The notes under the pieces were generated by a model. The model made no database searches, was not told the DNA's origin, and saw nothing but the letters and a program-made list of their open reading frames with translations. Shown here piece after piece: positions 8,537 through 19,438 of a stretch of 64,000 nt of DNA. The stretch spans positions 51,704-115,703 of the forward strand of contig JAQGEQ010000267.1 of assembly GCA_034620365.1 (NCBI GenBank), read 5' to 3'. The translations under genes were made by a program, and so were the position numbers. The stretch comes from Pegea sp. RAD2-039 (taxonomy: Eukaryota; Chordata; Thaliacea; Salpida; Salpidae). Numbering within the stretch: the stretch's first letter is position 1; each line of letters begins with the position of its first letter.

Positions 8537-8689
8537 TCAGTTGTCGTAACACAAATCCTTTCCAGTAAGGTCTCCTTGCCCAATATATTCAAGATGTTTA
8601 ATTGCTTTTGTGACTTCTTCTTTTGTAGTATAAGTGTTAAAATCAAATATAATGTGTACTTCTTTTGAGTATCTAGCTAATCCAATCTA
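8537..8689 (-). CDS. VWA-domain exon fragment, open
   Basis: The minus strand reads IGLARYSKEVHIIFDFN, then TTKEEVTKAIK, then LEYIGQGDLTGKDL, ending in TGA. This is the middle of a von Willebrand factor A domain of the matrix-protein type: V/IGL..YS..V...F.LN.Y..K.EV..AI..L.Y.GG.T.TG.AL. The Thr expected to bind metal (GGxTxTG) is Asp here (GQGDLTG). Splice-like TATAG precedes IGL. Only about 50 residues of a roughly 180-residue domain are present, so this is a single exon or a captured fragment. It lies antisense to the B copy around it. Confidence 0.6.
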
Positions 8690-8854
8690 TAAACTTTCTT
8701 CTTAGCCAACAAATATTTTGTGAAAAGGTTCTAAGTACTCAATTGTTAAAACTTTTTAAATAAATAACTTTTTTAAATTAAGATAAAGTTTTCTTAGATT
8801 AGTTGTTTAAAAAAGTTTTGTTGAAAGTCAAATTTCTTTTTATTTAAGAGTTTT

Positions 8855-8990
8855 AAAAAATACTTTGGAACTTAAGTTTTGTGTTTCAAATTTAATTAAC
8901 TTGATGTTATCAGTCAAAGAGTGTTTACAAGTGATTGTGCTAGAAGGAGAAGAGTCATCAGCATCTTCAACCACTAACGATTGCTTTATT
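8855..8990 (+). pseudogene. B-type S6 fragment
   Basis: LDVISQRVFTSDC, then RRVISIFNH and TAA. It ends at CGATTGC, where it is fused to a C-like stretch, so the VNDCFV half is lost. The copy at 17095-17230 has the same fusion. Confidence 0.4.
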
Positions 8991-8999
8991 TGCGGACTT

Positions 9000-9260
9000 T
9001 ATAATTTCAAAGAATTTCGTTTTGTTGACTAACTTTTTTAGATTGAATTGGATAACCGTTACTCTTTCTTGTCAAATTTAATAAATAATCGGCTATTTGA
9101 CTCTAATTCAAATCTTTGGATTTAAAAAAGATCTTTAAGATTGAAAACTAAAACTTTTCATCACTCAATCCGTGAGCTTCCTTAGCCGATGATGTCAAAA
9201 AAGGACATTAATTATTTGAAACAAATCCGCACAACAAACATTAACAACTTGAAAAGAATA
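9000..9260 (-). pseudogene. Subfamily G copy, S2 part
   Basis: At 9151-9195 the minus strand gives LTSSAKEAHGLSDEKF, a clear paralogue of MTSSANEDHGLCNDKF with seven substitutions, several conservative, in the same frame. The sequence to its left continues in the order expected after S2 (GTTAGTCAAC stretch), with stops. Confidence 0.5.
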
Positions 9261-9329
9261 CAAAACTCTTTAGAATAGAAGTAAACATACAAATTACAGA
9301 AGTTCTTCATTAACCATTTTCATGTATCC

Positions 9330-9880
9330 TTATCAACTTTTCAAATTATTTCGAAAACTTAAAAAAAATGAATTTTTTATTTTCAGAAATATGTTTTTAA
9401 ATATTTTACGTGAATTAACTTTGTATAAACGAATGAAGATTTTCTAAACATTTAACAAAGTTTAGCATAGATAGTTTTACAATTTTAATACACTGAACCA
9501 CAAACTCTATTATAATTCAAAGTTAAAACAACTCGTAACTGATCATTATTAGATTGTAAAATCATTTATGTTTTAAAAAGGTCTTCAACCTTTACTACTT
9601 GATGTAATCTTAATTAACTTATTATTAATTATTACTTCATCAACCATAACTACCAAGTACAACTATTACAAATTTTAAGTGATATAAATGAATTGTATCA
9701 CAGAAATGTTAAAAATAAGATTTCTAATTTGACTTATCAGCTGATTATTTCGTAATATTTCAGTAATATAATGTTTAAATCAAAAAACTAAATATTACTC
9801 GATTCAAAAAGTTAATAAATTTTGTTTTGAAAAACAATCTTCTAACTCGACTATCCATTGAAATTTTTGGTGACGATTTT
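9330..9880 (-). pseudogene. Subfamily G copy, S5 region
   Basis: The string complementary to 9491-9510 reads RVCGSVY, the most diverged S5 found. A different hairpin, AAAGGT...ACCTTT at about 9577-9593, lies where S4 is expected. Much of the rest is unreadable. The copy at 17580-18100 is nearly identical. Confidence 0.35.
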
Positions 9881-10131
9881 ACTTTTTACTATAATCAAAG
9901 CTTACGCCAGTGTAAAATACAAGTATTCATATGAAGTACCCATCCGTCTACAACTTTAATTTGAATATATTCAGTTGTAGAAAAAGTAGAATTTACAAAT
10001 AGAAATCAAACCGTAAATAACGGTTCTCCAAAATATAATAACTTCAAGTAAATAGAGTATTACGTTTCCGGTTGTCATGGGAATATTTGCTGACTTTATA
10101 ATTTCAAAGAAATTTAGTGTTTGTGGCTCAA
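9880..10131 (+). pseudogene. Subfamily C copy without S3
   Basis: S4 (KVEFTNRNQTVNNGSPKYNN), then a frame of 33 codons (10056-10154) with FPVVMGIFADFIISKKFSVCG. GTAAATAG at about 10048 is a possible donor between the two frames. Hairpin at 10009-10025. S3 is replaced by G sequence on the left. Confidence 0.5.
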
Positions 10132-11447
10132 ATTCAGATAAAAATCATCTAACTTAGAGTACTTTGGTTAATAAATAAACAAATATCAAATCGATATAAA
10201 CTTTTCTTGAAAAGATATGAATAAATTTAAATGGTAATATGAAGTTTCAGATTCAAAAATTTTTATAATAATTTTAAAGAAAAGAGAAATATTTTAATTT
10301 CAAAAATTTCAATTCCTAAAGATTTTGAGAAATGGATATGAATTAGATGAACAAATTCTGAAAAGATAATTTATGTGATGCTCATACTTTAAATCTTTAT
10401 AAATTTTTTAGCTTTTAGATTTTCAGGTCTTTCAGAAAATTAATCAAATATAAAAAAATTTGCAAAAAAAGATTACATTTTATGAAAACAGAAATTTCTG
10501 AAATTTATTTTCAACTTTTTCTGCAGTTTTTTAACTATTTCCAAAAATTTGTTTTCTATAAAAACTTATTTTTGTAATTTCATAATAAAACAAAATTTTT
10601 ATTTTTGCGAAATTATATTTTCAAAAACTCTTTGGAAATAATTTCAGATTAAAATATTTACTAAACAAAAATAATTTTAATTTTAATCTATTTTTTCAAT
10701 TAACAACAATTCGATAGAAAAAAGTAGAAGCTTTAAATATTTAGTGAAAAAAAATCAGAATTTCAAATATTCTATTTTTAATATTTAATATTTTAGATAT
10801 TCTGTAAATTAAAAAATACCTTTTAAAAGTAAACTCAAAGAAAAATTAAATATTAATGATATTAAAATGTTTGTGATGTAAAAACAACAGATATTTATCT
10901 GTAGTGGTGTTCAATGTATTTTTAAACATGTTTGTTTTAAACATAAAATATTTCTGCTAATATATAAATAAAAAAATTGTTTATTATTTTTATCATATAA
11001 ATTTACATGAAGTATTTAAAAAAATCTTTTTTAAAAAAAAGACAATAAATTTGTTCAAGAATTTAAAAAATATTCAAAAATTATATTTGACCAAAACAAA
11101 AACAAAATTTTAAAAAGTTCGTATTTAACGAAATTATTGAGTTTTCGGCAATCTATTCAACTTATTTAAATAAAATGTTTAATTTTAGTTTAATTTTTGA
11201 AAAGATTCTTTGATAGGACATTTAGCTTTCAGTGTTTAAACTTTCTAGAACCAAAATTATTTTAAAATAATTATAAAAGTAAAACTAAATAAATTTCAAT
11301 TAAATGTAGAAAAATTTAAAAAATCACTTCAAATTTAAAAAATTAATTTTTTAAACAAAATATGTAAAACAATTTTATAATAAAAAAAATGGAATTCAGT
11401 TTTTTAACAAAATTTTAGATAAAACTGTTTTCACATTTTTAATAAAC
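10132..11447. repeat. Inter-module spacer, long form
   Basis: Separates the S5 ends of a C copy (left, +) and an A copy (right, -). It holds an inverted repeat ACAGATA-TT-TATCTGT at 10887-10902 near TAGTGGTGTTCAATG. The 222-bp optional segment is at about 11105-11330. Because the peptides read toward the spacer, it lies between two 3' ends. It contains no conserved open frame. Confidence 0.8.
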
Positions 11448-11735
11448 TGCACCACAAACACTAAGTTTCATTATTAGTTTAAATAATGCATAAAGCTATC
11501 TAACTCCAGATTTGTAATGTTTCGAATGATTCATTTGTCCAAATTTGGAAACCGTTTCTTTTACGGTTGATAATTTATCAATACTTTCTACTTATTTTAA
11601 ATAATTTTGTAGAAACTGAAGAAATAGATGGAAGGTATATAATGCCACTACATTCTATCTGCTTGCAGATTGGGTGTGATAATAGTAAATACTAGAAACT
11701 TCTCGTCTATCAACTGCACCTGATAGTCAAAGGTG
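11448..11735 (-). pseudogene. Subfamily A copy
   Basis: S3 at 11707-11735, hairpin at 11549-11567, S5 at 11448-11467 with GCACCAC in place of GCGCCAC (Ala to Val in SVCGA). The TAA before S4 is retained. On the right it passes into the A-D interval without a D copy. Confidence 0.5.
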
Positions 11736-12270
11736 ATAAAATGTTTTGAAGAAATAAATTGTAAATATTTGGAGTTAATATTTGTTAGTTATAAGAACAA
11801 AAAAGATTTAATCAATTGTAACAAAAGAATTGTCTAAAATTATTCAGTATATAAAATTTTTATTTAAAAATGCAGATAATTACTAATTATAAGGTTTAAT
11901 TAACAGTTTTAGTTGCTACAGTTAAGTAATATTTTAACCATTAAAAAAAGAATAATATAAATTTAATTTTATAAAAAGTATTATAGTTTAAAACTATTTT
12001 TTTATTTATAATTTTTTGTTATTCTATTTTATATAAATTTTTAAGATCGATTAATTTTTAGCAAAATTTTGCTTTCAAATCACATCTTTTCAAAAAGCAA
12101 AAAAAAAAGATTAAAGTGGAGTATTTAATAATATTAATATTAAATAATATTAATAATATATTAGAGGGTGGTTGTGCTTTGAGTCAAAGTATTAAAGATA
12201 AAGATAAACAAAGTTAAATATAGAGAAGCTAGTTGAGAAATATATATTAATGTAGAAGACTACTCGTCAC
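11736..12270. other. A+T-rich A-D interval
   Basis: Inverted form of 6091-6540, with the GAGGGTGGTTGTGC string at about 12164. No other feature seen. Confidence 0.5.
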
Positions 12271-12425
12271 CATGTATTCTGAACAGCATCTCTTTTCTGT
12301 AAAGAAGTTTATTGTTCACTTTATTCAATGGCCAATCTTTCCAACTTTTTTTATTTTTAACAACAACACATTGAGTCTTTATGGAGTATTACCGAGTCTC
12401 ACTCTACTAGCTTTTCAGTAAATCA
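12271..12425 (-). pseudogene. Truncated S1 exon start
   Basis: Inverted copy of the truncated S1 form: MVTSS end at about 12272, acceptor complement CTGTAAAGAAG at about 12297. On the opposite strand the same bases give a 49-codon ATG frame (MYSEQHL...) that is broken in some copies. Confidence 0.4.
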
Positions 12426-12619
12426 TAAATTTGTTGACATCGAAAGTTCTAAAAAATATTTTTTGCTGAAATTTAATTAATCTAAAAAAATTATTTGAAA
12501 TAGAATGTAACAAATTTAGATTTATAGTTAAAAAGATTAAATTTTTTTATGAAATTTTATTCTTTAATATTTTCAAACATTGATATAAAATAGAATGACA
12601 AAAAATTATAAATAAAAAA

Positions 12620-13009
12620 AGTCTTAGCAGTTATTATTTTGCAAAATAAGTAAAAATTTCTCTTACATTAAGATTAAGAAGTTATCTATTTTTATTTCTT
12701 GGCTTGAAGGAGTTTTTATTGCTACTACTTCTTACATAGTTTCGTATTTTCTTCAGTCATAGTATACTAAATTTAAAACCTTAAATATAAATGATTAGTA
12801 ATAATCTTATTTCTATTTAATTTGATGAAAATCTTTGACTAAAAATGTAAATTGGTTTTAAAAATAACCGAAATTAAGAACTAAGAAATAATGGTTGAAA
12901 AAGAAATATTTTTATAAAACCTAATAAGGATGAAAGGAAGTTTATACTTTTTTGTGTTTGCAGTTTTGCTTTAATTTTTTTAGAGATTTCAAACTACTCG
13001 CTCAACAAT
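12620..13009. other. Region shared with E blocks, no coding motif assigned
   Basis: Inverted relative of 3600-3740, 22680-22830 and 39550-39690 (GGCTTGAAGGAG... and TTCAGTCATAGTATAC). One strand is loosely open, but no family peptide is recognised. Confidence 0.4.
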
Positions 13010-13377
13010 TGAAGCGCCGATTTGTTATGATTAATTATTATCCTTTTTAAGCCTTCATCGACTAATGAAGATCACGGATTATGTAATGACAAGTTTCTGT
13101 TTTAAGTCTTATTTATCTTTTATAAAACTAACAATAAGATTAATTAGAGTCAAGTAGTTAACTATTATTTTAATTTAACAAAAATGACTAACAATTATCT
13201 GATGTTATCTACAAAAGTTAGTCAAAAAATTGTAGGAGTTTTAGACTGAAATTCAACCGCAAAATGCGGTCTCCAAATAAAAACGATCTAAAAAAGTGGA
13301 GATTTAATAAATTTCGTTAATGTTGAGATTTTTTCTGAGTTTTATAAAGTTTAAAAAGTTTATTGTTTGTGGCTCTG
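13010..13377 (+). pseudogene. Subfamily B copy, S2-S4-S5
   Basis: RRF, then INYY, S2 LTNEDHGLCNDKF-type, S4 ST-AK with hairpin AACCGC...GCGGT at 13255-13271, and S5 changed to TATTGTTTGTGGC. The donor after S2 is TTAAGT. The left end is the S3/S2 inverted fusion. It is the uninterrupted inverted partner of 1451-2150. Confidence 0.5.
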
Positions 13378-13489
13378 GGTTACTTTTAAATGTGAAAAAA
13401 GTTTTAAAACTTTTTAAATAAATACTTTTTTTAAATTAAGATTAAGTTTTCTTAGATTAGCTGTTTAAAAATAGTTTTGTTGAAAGTGA

Positions 13490-13710
13490 AATTTCTCTTT
13501 ATTAAAGAGTTATAAAAAAATACTTTGGAACTTAAGTTTTGTGTTTCAAATTTTATTAACTTGATGTTATCAGTCAAAGAGTGTTTACAAGTGATTGTGC
13601 TAGAAGCAGAAGAGTCATCAGCATCTTCAACCACTAAGCAAACGAATGCTTTGTGAGACAAGTTAATATCGATTTGTTACAAGTTCTTTAAACTTCAGTA
13701 AACCTTGTAT
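13490..13710 (+). pseudogene. B-type S6 segment
   Basis: LDVISQRVFTSDC, then RRVISIFNH, TAA, then CFVRQVNIDLLQV-like sequence ending at a possible GTAAACC donor near 13698. The opposite strand gives a 69-codon frame starting at TTG, which I take as a shadow. Confidence 0.4.
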
Positions 13711-13957
13711 GTTTGTAGCAGGAGATTTGGTGATAACAAAAATTTATAGTTGTTACAGTTGAGTGATTTCTAACAAGTTTGAATAAAACTTAAAGTTTTC
13801 AAAAATGAGAAACTTCTAAATTATGTTTTTAAAATCCTCATGTTCACTTTTTTTTACCATTATTTTGCAAAAAATTTATTCAAACCATTTTATTCAAAAA
13901 AAAATTTCCGTGCAAATATTTTAGAAAAGCAATTACATAACTTGAAAGAAAATATTC

Positions 13958-14152
13958 ATGCAAATTTTAAATTCAATTTTTATTTCTATCAATTGGAAAA
14001 TTTCATTATTAAATTCTTTCTGTAAACTAATAAATAATAAGAAGAAAACTTCTTTTACAAACTTAACACATTTTACACATTTTGTAGAAATAATTAAAAT
14101 ATTTATGAAAATTATACTGAACACCACAAAAGTTATTATTTTCTGTGTATAA
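13958..14152 (+). CDS. Possible 64-codon exon (NSIFISINWK type)
   Basis: ATG-started frame MQILNSIFISINWK, through KTSFTNLTHFTHF and KIILNTTKVIIFC. It is upstream of S3 in the same direction, as its relatives are. At 39983 a diverged copy starts MQIINSIFISINWKM and, after one lost base, continues TSFSYLTHFAEK and KIILNTTKVIFFC. Retention of both peptide halves argues that this strand was once coding. No known domain is recognised. Confidence 0.4.
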   Translation: MQILNSIFISINWKISLLNSFCKLINNKKKTSFTNLTHFTHFVEIIKIFMKIILNTTKVIIFCV

Positions 14153-14267
14153 AAACACATATTTGGAATTATCATCAAAACATAAGTTAAGTTTATGATC
14201 ATACTTCATACTATCAACATTACAGTTTGTGATCTTACAATTAATTAAATCTTTTTTGTTCCTCTAA

Positions 14268-14609
14268 CTAACAAATACTAAATCCAAAAATTTACTATAT
14301 ATTTCTTCAAAACATTTTATCACCTTTGACTATCAGGTGCAGTTGATAGACGAGAAGTTTCCAGTATTTATTATTATCACACCCAATCTGCAAGCAGATA
14401 GAATGTAGTGGCATTATATACCTTCCATCTATTTCTTCAGTTTCTACAAAATTACTTAAAATAAGTAGAAAGTATTGATAAATTATCAACCGTAAAGAAA
14501 ACGGTTTCCAAAATTGGACAAATGAATCATTCGAAACATTACAAATCTGGAGTTAGTCAGCTTTTTGTATTATTTAAACTAATAATGAAACTTAGTGTTT
14601 GTGGCGCAG
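14268..14609 (+). pseudogene. Subfamily A copy, best S3
   Basis: Open for 46 codons (14268-14405) with SKNLLYISSKHFITFDYQ, VQLIDEKF and PNLQADRM, then TAG. SKHFITFDYQ matches D copies exactly. S4 is VESIDKLSTVKKTVSK after a TAA, hairpin 14488-14506, S5 LSVCGAVY at about 14585. GTAGTGG...TTTCTTCAG could be a 36-base intron after ADRM. Confidence 0.5.
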
Positions 14610-15699
14610 TTTATTAAAAATGTGAAAACTGTTTCATCTAAAATTTTGTTAAAAAACTGAATTCATTTTTTTTATTATGAAATTATTTTACATATTTCAT
14701 TTGAAAAATTAATTTTTAAAATTTTGCTTTTGTTTTGGTCAATTATATATTTTTAAGTGTTATTTTAAGTTTAAAGATATTGATTGTCTTTTTTTTTGAA
14801 AAAGATTTTCTTAAATACTTCATGTAAATTTATATGAAAAAAATAATAAACAATTTTTTTATTTATATATTAGCAGAAATATTTTGTGTTTAAAACAAGC
14901 ATGTTTAAAAATACATTGAACACCACTACAGATAAATATCTGTTGTTTTTACATCACAATCATTTTAATATCATTAATATTTAATTTTTCTCTGAGTTTA
15001 TTTTTAAAAGGTATTTTTAATTTACAGAATATCTAAAATATTAAATATTAAAAATAGAAGATTTGAAATTCTGATTTTTTGTCCACTAAATATTTAAAGC
15101 TTCTACTTTTTTCTATCGAATTGTTGTTAATTGAAAAAATAGATTAAAATTAAAATTATTTTTGTTTAGTAAATATTTAAATCTGAAATTATTTCCAAAG
15201 AGTTTTTGAAAATATAATTTCGCAAAAATGAAAATTTTGTTTTATTATGAAATTACAAAAATAAGTTTTTATAGAAAACAAATTTTTGGAAATAGTTAAA
15301 AAACTGCAGAAAAAGTTGAAAATAAATTTCAGAAATTTCTGTTTTCATAAAATGTATTCTTTTTTTGCAAACTATTTTATATTTGATTATTTTTCTGAAA
15401 GACTTGAAAATCTAAAAGCTAAAAAATTTCTAAAGATTTAAAGTATGAGCATCACATAAATTATCTTTTCAAAATTTGTTCATCTAATTCATATCCATTT
15501 CTCAAAATCTTTAGGAATTGAAATTTTTGAAATTAAAATATTTCTCTTTTCTTTAAAATTATTATAAAATTATTGAATCTCAAACTTCATATTACCATTT
15601 AAATTTATTCATAACTTTTCAAGAAAAGTTTATATTGATTTGATATTTGTTTATTTACTAACCAAAGTTCTCTAATTTAGATGATTTTTATCTGAATTT
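14610..15699. repeat. Inter-module spacer, short form
   Basis: Same element as 10132-11447 in inverted orientation without the 222-bp segment. The ACAGATA/TATCTGT inverted repeat is at about 14928-14943. Confidence 0.8.
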
Positions 15700-16124
15700 G
15701 AGCCACAAACACTAAATTTCTTTGAAATTATAAATTCAGCAAATATTCCCATGACAACCGGAAACGTAATACTCTATTTATTTGAATTTATTACATTTTG
15801 GAGAATCGTTATTTACGGTTTGATTTCTATTTGTAAATTCTACTTTTTCTACAACTGAATATTTTCAAATTAAAGTTGTAGACGGATGGTACTTCATATG
15901 AATACTTGTATTTTACACTGGCGTAAGCTTTGATTATAGTAAAAAGTAAAAATCAACAAACATTAAAATTCTTATTAATGAATCCAAGATTTTACTTTTG
16001 CTATATTTTATTTTTGCCCCAACCAGTTAATACCCATGCATCTTTTCTGCTTGTCAATTCAGTTTGATAAGAATGAAGACTAAACCTTGCTCTTCTATCA
16101 ACTGCATCTGATAATCAAAAGTGA
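15700..16124 (-). pseudogene. Subfamily C copy, S3-S4-S5
   Basis: S3 at 16095-16124 (TFDYQMQLIEEQ), an intron-like stretch with GGGTATTAAC and TATATTCAG-type borders partly changed, S4 hairpin AATCGT...ACGGTT at 15804-15820 and S5 KFSVCGS at the left end. Confidence 0.5.
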
Positions 16125-16322
16125 TAAGGACTTCTAAAATAAAACTCAACAAATATTTGCATCTGAAATTTTTAGGGCTTCTAAAGTATTGTTAAAAAAA
16201 TTGTCATAAAAAAATTTGTTCAGCATTTTTTATTTAAATAAATGTTTATAAATTAGGAATATTTGTTGATAAAAAATGTAATTGAAAGCTAATTTTAAAA
16301 CAGTTTCAAAATTAAATTGTAG

Positions 16323-16640
16323 CCGGCTAATGAAGATCACGGATTATGTAATGACAAGTTTCTGTTGTAAGTCTTATTTATCTTTTAAAAAACTAACAAT
16401 AAGATTAATTAGAGTCAAGTAGTTAACTATTATTTTACATTTAACAAGAATGACTAATAATTATCAGATGTTATCTACAAAAGTTAGTCAAAAAAATTGT
16501 AGGAGTTTTAGACTTAAGATCAACTGCAGAAACGCGGTTTCCAAATTAAACACGAATTAAAAAAATGAAGGTATTCACAATTTTGTTGAGCTTTTTTTTG
16601 AGTATTATTAAAGTAAAAAAGTTTAGTGTTTGTGGCTCAG
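16323..16640 (+). pseudogene. Subfamily B copy, S2-S4-S5
   Basis: NEDHGLCNDKF followed by a retained GTAAGT donor, S4 with hairpin AACTGC...GCGGTT at 16522-16539 (the C-to-T change keeps a G-T pair), then S5 VKKFSVCGSV. S1 is missing at the left junction. Confidence 0.45.
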
Positions 16641-16789
16641 TGTTATCTTTAAATCTGAAAAAAGTTTGAAAACTATATCAGTAAAATATATCTAATCGTC
16701 GACCTCTTTCAGTTGTGAAAGCGTTTCTTGTCACGTAATTGTCACGTTTCAATAAATCACTAAATTAAATCAGTTAATTAAATTGGTGA

Positions 16790-16939
16790 TCAGTTGTCGT
16801 AACACAAATCTTTTCCAGTAACGTCTCCTTGCCCAATATATTCAAGATGTTTAATTGCTTTTGTGACTTCTTCTTTTGTAGTATAATTGTTAAAATCAAA
16901 TATAATTTGTACTTCTTTTGAGTATCTAGCTAATCCAAT
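16790..16939 (-). CDS. VWA-domain exon fragment, open
   Basis: Same 50-codon piece as 8537-8689 with four amino-acid changes (EVQII, FNNYTT, GDVTG among them) and no stop. The Asp replacing the metal-binding Thr is shared by all copies. Confidence 0.55.
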   Translation of the reverse strand: MGLARYSKEVQIIFDFNNYTTKEEVTKAIKHLEYIGQGDVTGKDLCYDN

Positions 16940-17094
16940 CTATAAACTTCCTTATTAGCCAACAAATATTTTATAAAAAGGTTTTAAGTACTCAATTGTT
17001 AAAACTTTTTAAATAAATAACTAAATTAAGAGTAAGTTTTCTTAGATTAGTTGTTTAAAAAAAGTTTTGTTGAAAGTGAATTTTTCTTTATTAA

Positions 17095-17230
17095 AGAGTT
17101 ATAAAAAAATACTTTGGAACTTAAGTTTTGTGTTTCAAATTTTATTAACTTGATGTTATCAGTCAAAGAGTATTTACAAGTGATTGTGCTAGAAGCAGAA
17201 GAGTCATCAGCATCTTCAACCACTAACGAT
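17095..17230 (+). pseudogene. B-type S6 fragment
   Basis: As 8855-8990, with one change in the run before SDC (GTATTTAC). Ends at the same fusion. Confidence 0.4.
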
Positions 17231-17239
17231 TGCTTTATT

Positions 17240-18115
17240 TGCGGACTTTATAATTTCAAAGAATTTCGTTTTGTTGACTAACTTTTTTAGATTGAATTGG
17301 ATAACCGTTAGTCATTCTTGTCAAATTTAATAAATGATCGGCTATTTGACTCTAATTCAAATCTTTGGTTTTAAAAAAGATCTTTAAGATTGAAAACTAA
17401 AACTTTTCATCACTCAATCCGTGAGCTTCCTTAGCCGATGATGTCAAAAAAGGACATTAATTATTTGAAACAAATCCGCACAACAAACATTAACAACTTG
17501 AAAAGAATACAAAACTCTGTAGACTAGAAGTAAACTAACAAATTACAGAAGTTCTTCATTAACCATTTTCATGTATCCTCAACAACTTTTCAAATTATTT
17601 CGAAAACTTAAAAAAAATGAATTTTTTATTTTCAGAAATATATTTTTAAATATTTTACGTGAATTAACTTTGTATAAACGAATGAAGATTTTCTAAACAT
17701 TTAACAAAGTTTAGCATAGATAGTTTTACAATTTTAATACACTGAACCACAAACTCTATTATAATTCAAAGTTAAAACAACTCGTAACTTATCATTATTA
17801 GATTGTAAAATCATTTATGTTTTAAAAAGGTCATCAACCTTTACTACTTGATGTAATCTTAATTAACTTATTATTAATTATTACTTCATCAACCATAACT
17901 ACCAAGTGCAACTATTACAAATTTTAAGTGATATAGATGAATTGTATCACAGAAATGTTAAAAATAAGATTTCTAATTTGACTTATCAGCTGATTATTTC
18001 GTAATATTTCAGTAATATAATGTTTATATCAAAAAACTAAATATTACTCGATTCAAAAAGTTAATAAATTTTGTTTTGAAAAACAATCATCTAACTCGAC
18101 TATCCAGTGAAATTT
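17240..18115 (-). pseudogene. Subfamily G copies, second set
   Basis: S2 peptide SSAKEAHGLSDEKF at about 17400-17445 and RVCGSVY at 17740-17760. Hairpin AAAGGT-CATCA-ACCTTT at about 17826. The stem is unchanged while the loop differs by one base from the copy at 9577. Confidence 0.4.
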
Positions 18116-18119
18116 TTGG

Positions 18120-18376
18120 TGACGATTTTACTTTTTACTATAATCAAAGCTTACGCCAGTGTAAAATACAAGTATTCATATGAAGTACCCATCCGTCTAC
18201 AACTTTAATTTGAATATATTCAGTTGTAGAAAAAGTAAAATTTACAAATAGAAATCAAACCGTAAATAACGGTTCTCCAAAATTTTCAAACTTATATGAA
18301 AGATTTTTGCTTTTGTGTCAATTTAAGTATATTTGCTAACTTTATAATTTCAAAAAACTTTAGTGTTTGTGGCTCA
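18120..18376 (+). pseudogene. Subfamily C copy without S3
   Basis: S4 hairpin at 18258-18274 and S5 at 18359-18376. The segment between them is the variant also found at 2370-2455 and 54976-55058 (inverted), not the VVMGIFADF type, so this copy is a mosaic of two C lineages. Confidence 0.45.
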
Positions 18377-19080
18377 AAATTAGTTTTATAAAGTGTTCAG
18401 CACTTTAAACAGAAATTTAATTTTGTAATCTTTCCAAATTTCTCGAAACAGTTTTTACTTTGAAAGACTTTTAAAATAAAAGCTAAAAATTTAGTTTTTC
18501 ATTAAGTAATCTTCTGAAGAACCAAAAATAAATTTATAATTTTGTTCGATTAAATTATATCATCTACATTTCAATTTGTTTTGATTTGTTTTTAATATTA
18601 TGACTCAAAGTAAATCCCTCTTTGCTGTTCTCTAATAATTTTTCAAACTATCAAAAAAAATAAATTTTAAGACTTCTTATATCAATAAATTAATATTTTT
18701 AAAAATTAGTTTCGTTAAACACATATAGAATTTTAAGTCAATCGAAACAGCATCCTTTTTTTTGTAAAGAAGTTTATGGTTTCATTATTTTCAATTTCAA
18801 ATCTTTCCAACTTTTTCTATTTTTAACAACTACAAATTAAATCTTCCATATTCTAAAACAACTTCAATTAATATTCAAATAATCTTTTCAAAAATTTAAT
18901 TATCTTTTTTAAAAACTTAAATAAATTCCTTAATAATAATAATAATTATTATATTATAATTAATCCTTAAAAATATTAATAAGAATCTTTTCAAAACTCT
19001 CTTCAACAAAACTTTTTTTAAACAACTAATCTAAGAAAACTTTATCTTAATTTAAAAATGTATTTTTTTTTAAGTTTTAA
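18377..19080. other. A+T-rich sequence, no feature seen
   Basis: Partly shared with 2170-2340 and 54360-54950 in inverted orientation. No family peptide or element is visible. The TTATTATATTATAATTAAT stretch near 18940 is low complexity. Confidence 0.5.
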
Positions 19081-19139
19081 CAATTGAGTACTTAGAACCT
19101 TTTTACAAAATACTTGTTGGCTAATAAGTAAGTTTATAG

Positions 19140-19289
19140 ATATGATTAGCTAGATACTCAAAATAAGTACAAATTATATTTGATTTTAACACTTATACTA
19201 CAAAAGAAGAAGTCACAAAAGCAATTAAAGATCTTGAATATATTGGGCAAGGAGACCTTACTGGAAAAGATTTGTGTTACGACAACTGA
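19140..19289 (+). pseudogene. VWA-domain exon fragment with stops
   Basis: Aligns over its whole length to the open copies, but TGA replaces the Gly codon of IGL and TAA replaces the Glu codon of SKEV. The C-terminal half (TTKEEVTKAIKDLEYIG) is intact. Confidence 0.6.
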
Positions 19290-19438
19290 TCACCAGTTTA
19301 ATTAACTGATTTAATTTAGTGATTTATTGAAACGTGACAATTACGTGACAAGAAACGCTTTCACAACTGAAAGACGTCGACGATTAGATATATTTTACTG
19401 ATATAGTTTTAAAACTTTTTTCACATTTAAAGATAACA

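Larger units (their letters stand above)
16320..18300. repeat. 2-kb duplication of 8070-10050
   Basis: Carries the B (S2-S4-S5), VWA, S6, G and C pieces in the same order as 8070-10050, at an offset of about 8,250. The left edge at about 16320 joins the S2 exon to C-flank sequence at TAGCCGGC. Confidence 0.85.

Noticed and set aside
12271..12420. 49-codon ATG frame MYSEQHL... on the strand opposite to the S1 start (also inside 19852-20037)
   Set aside because: Broken by stops in copies such as 46370-46420 and the complement of 7861-7945. The opposite strand has the splice acceptor and S1 peptide.
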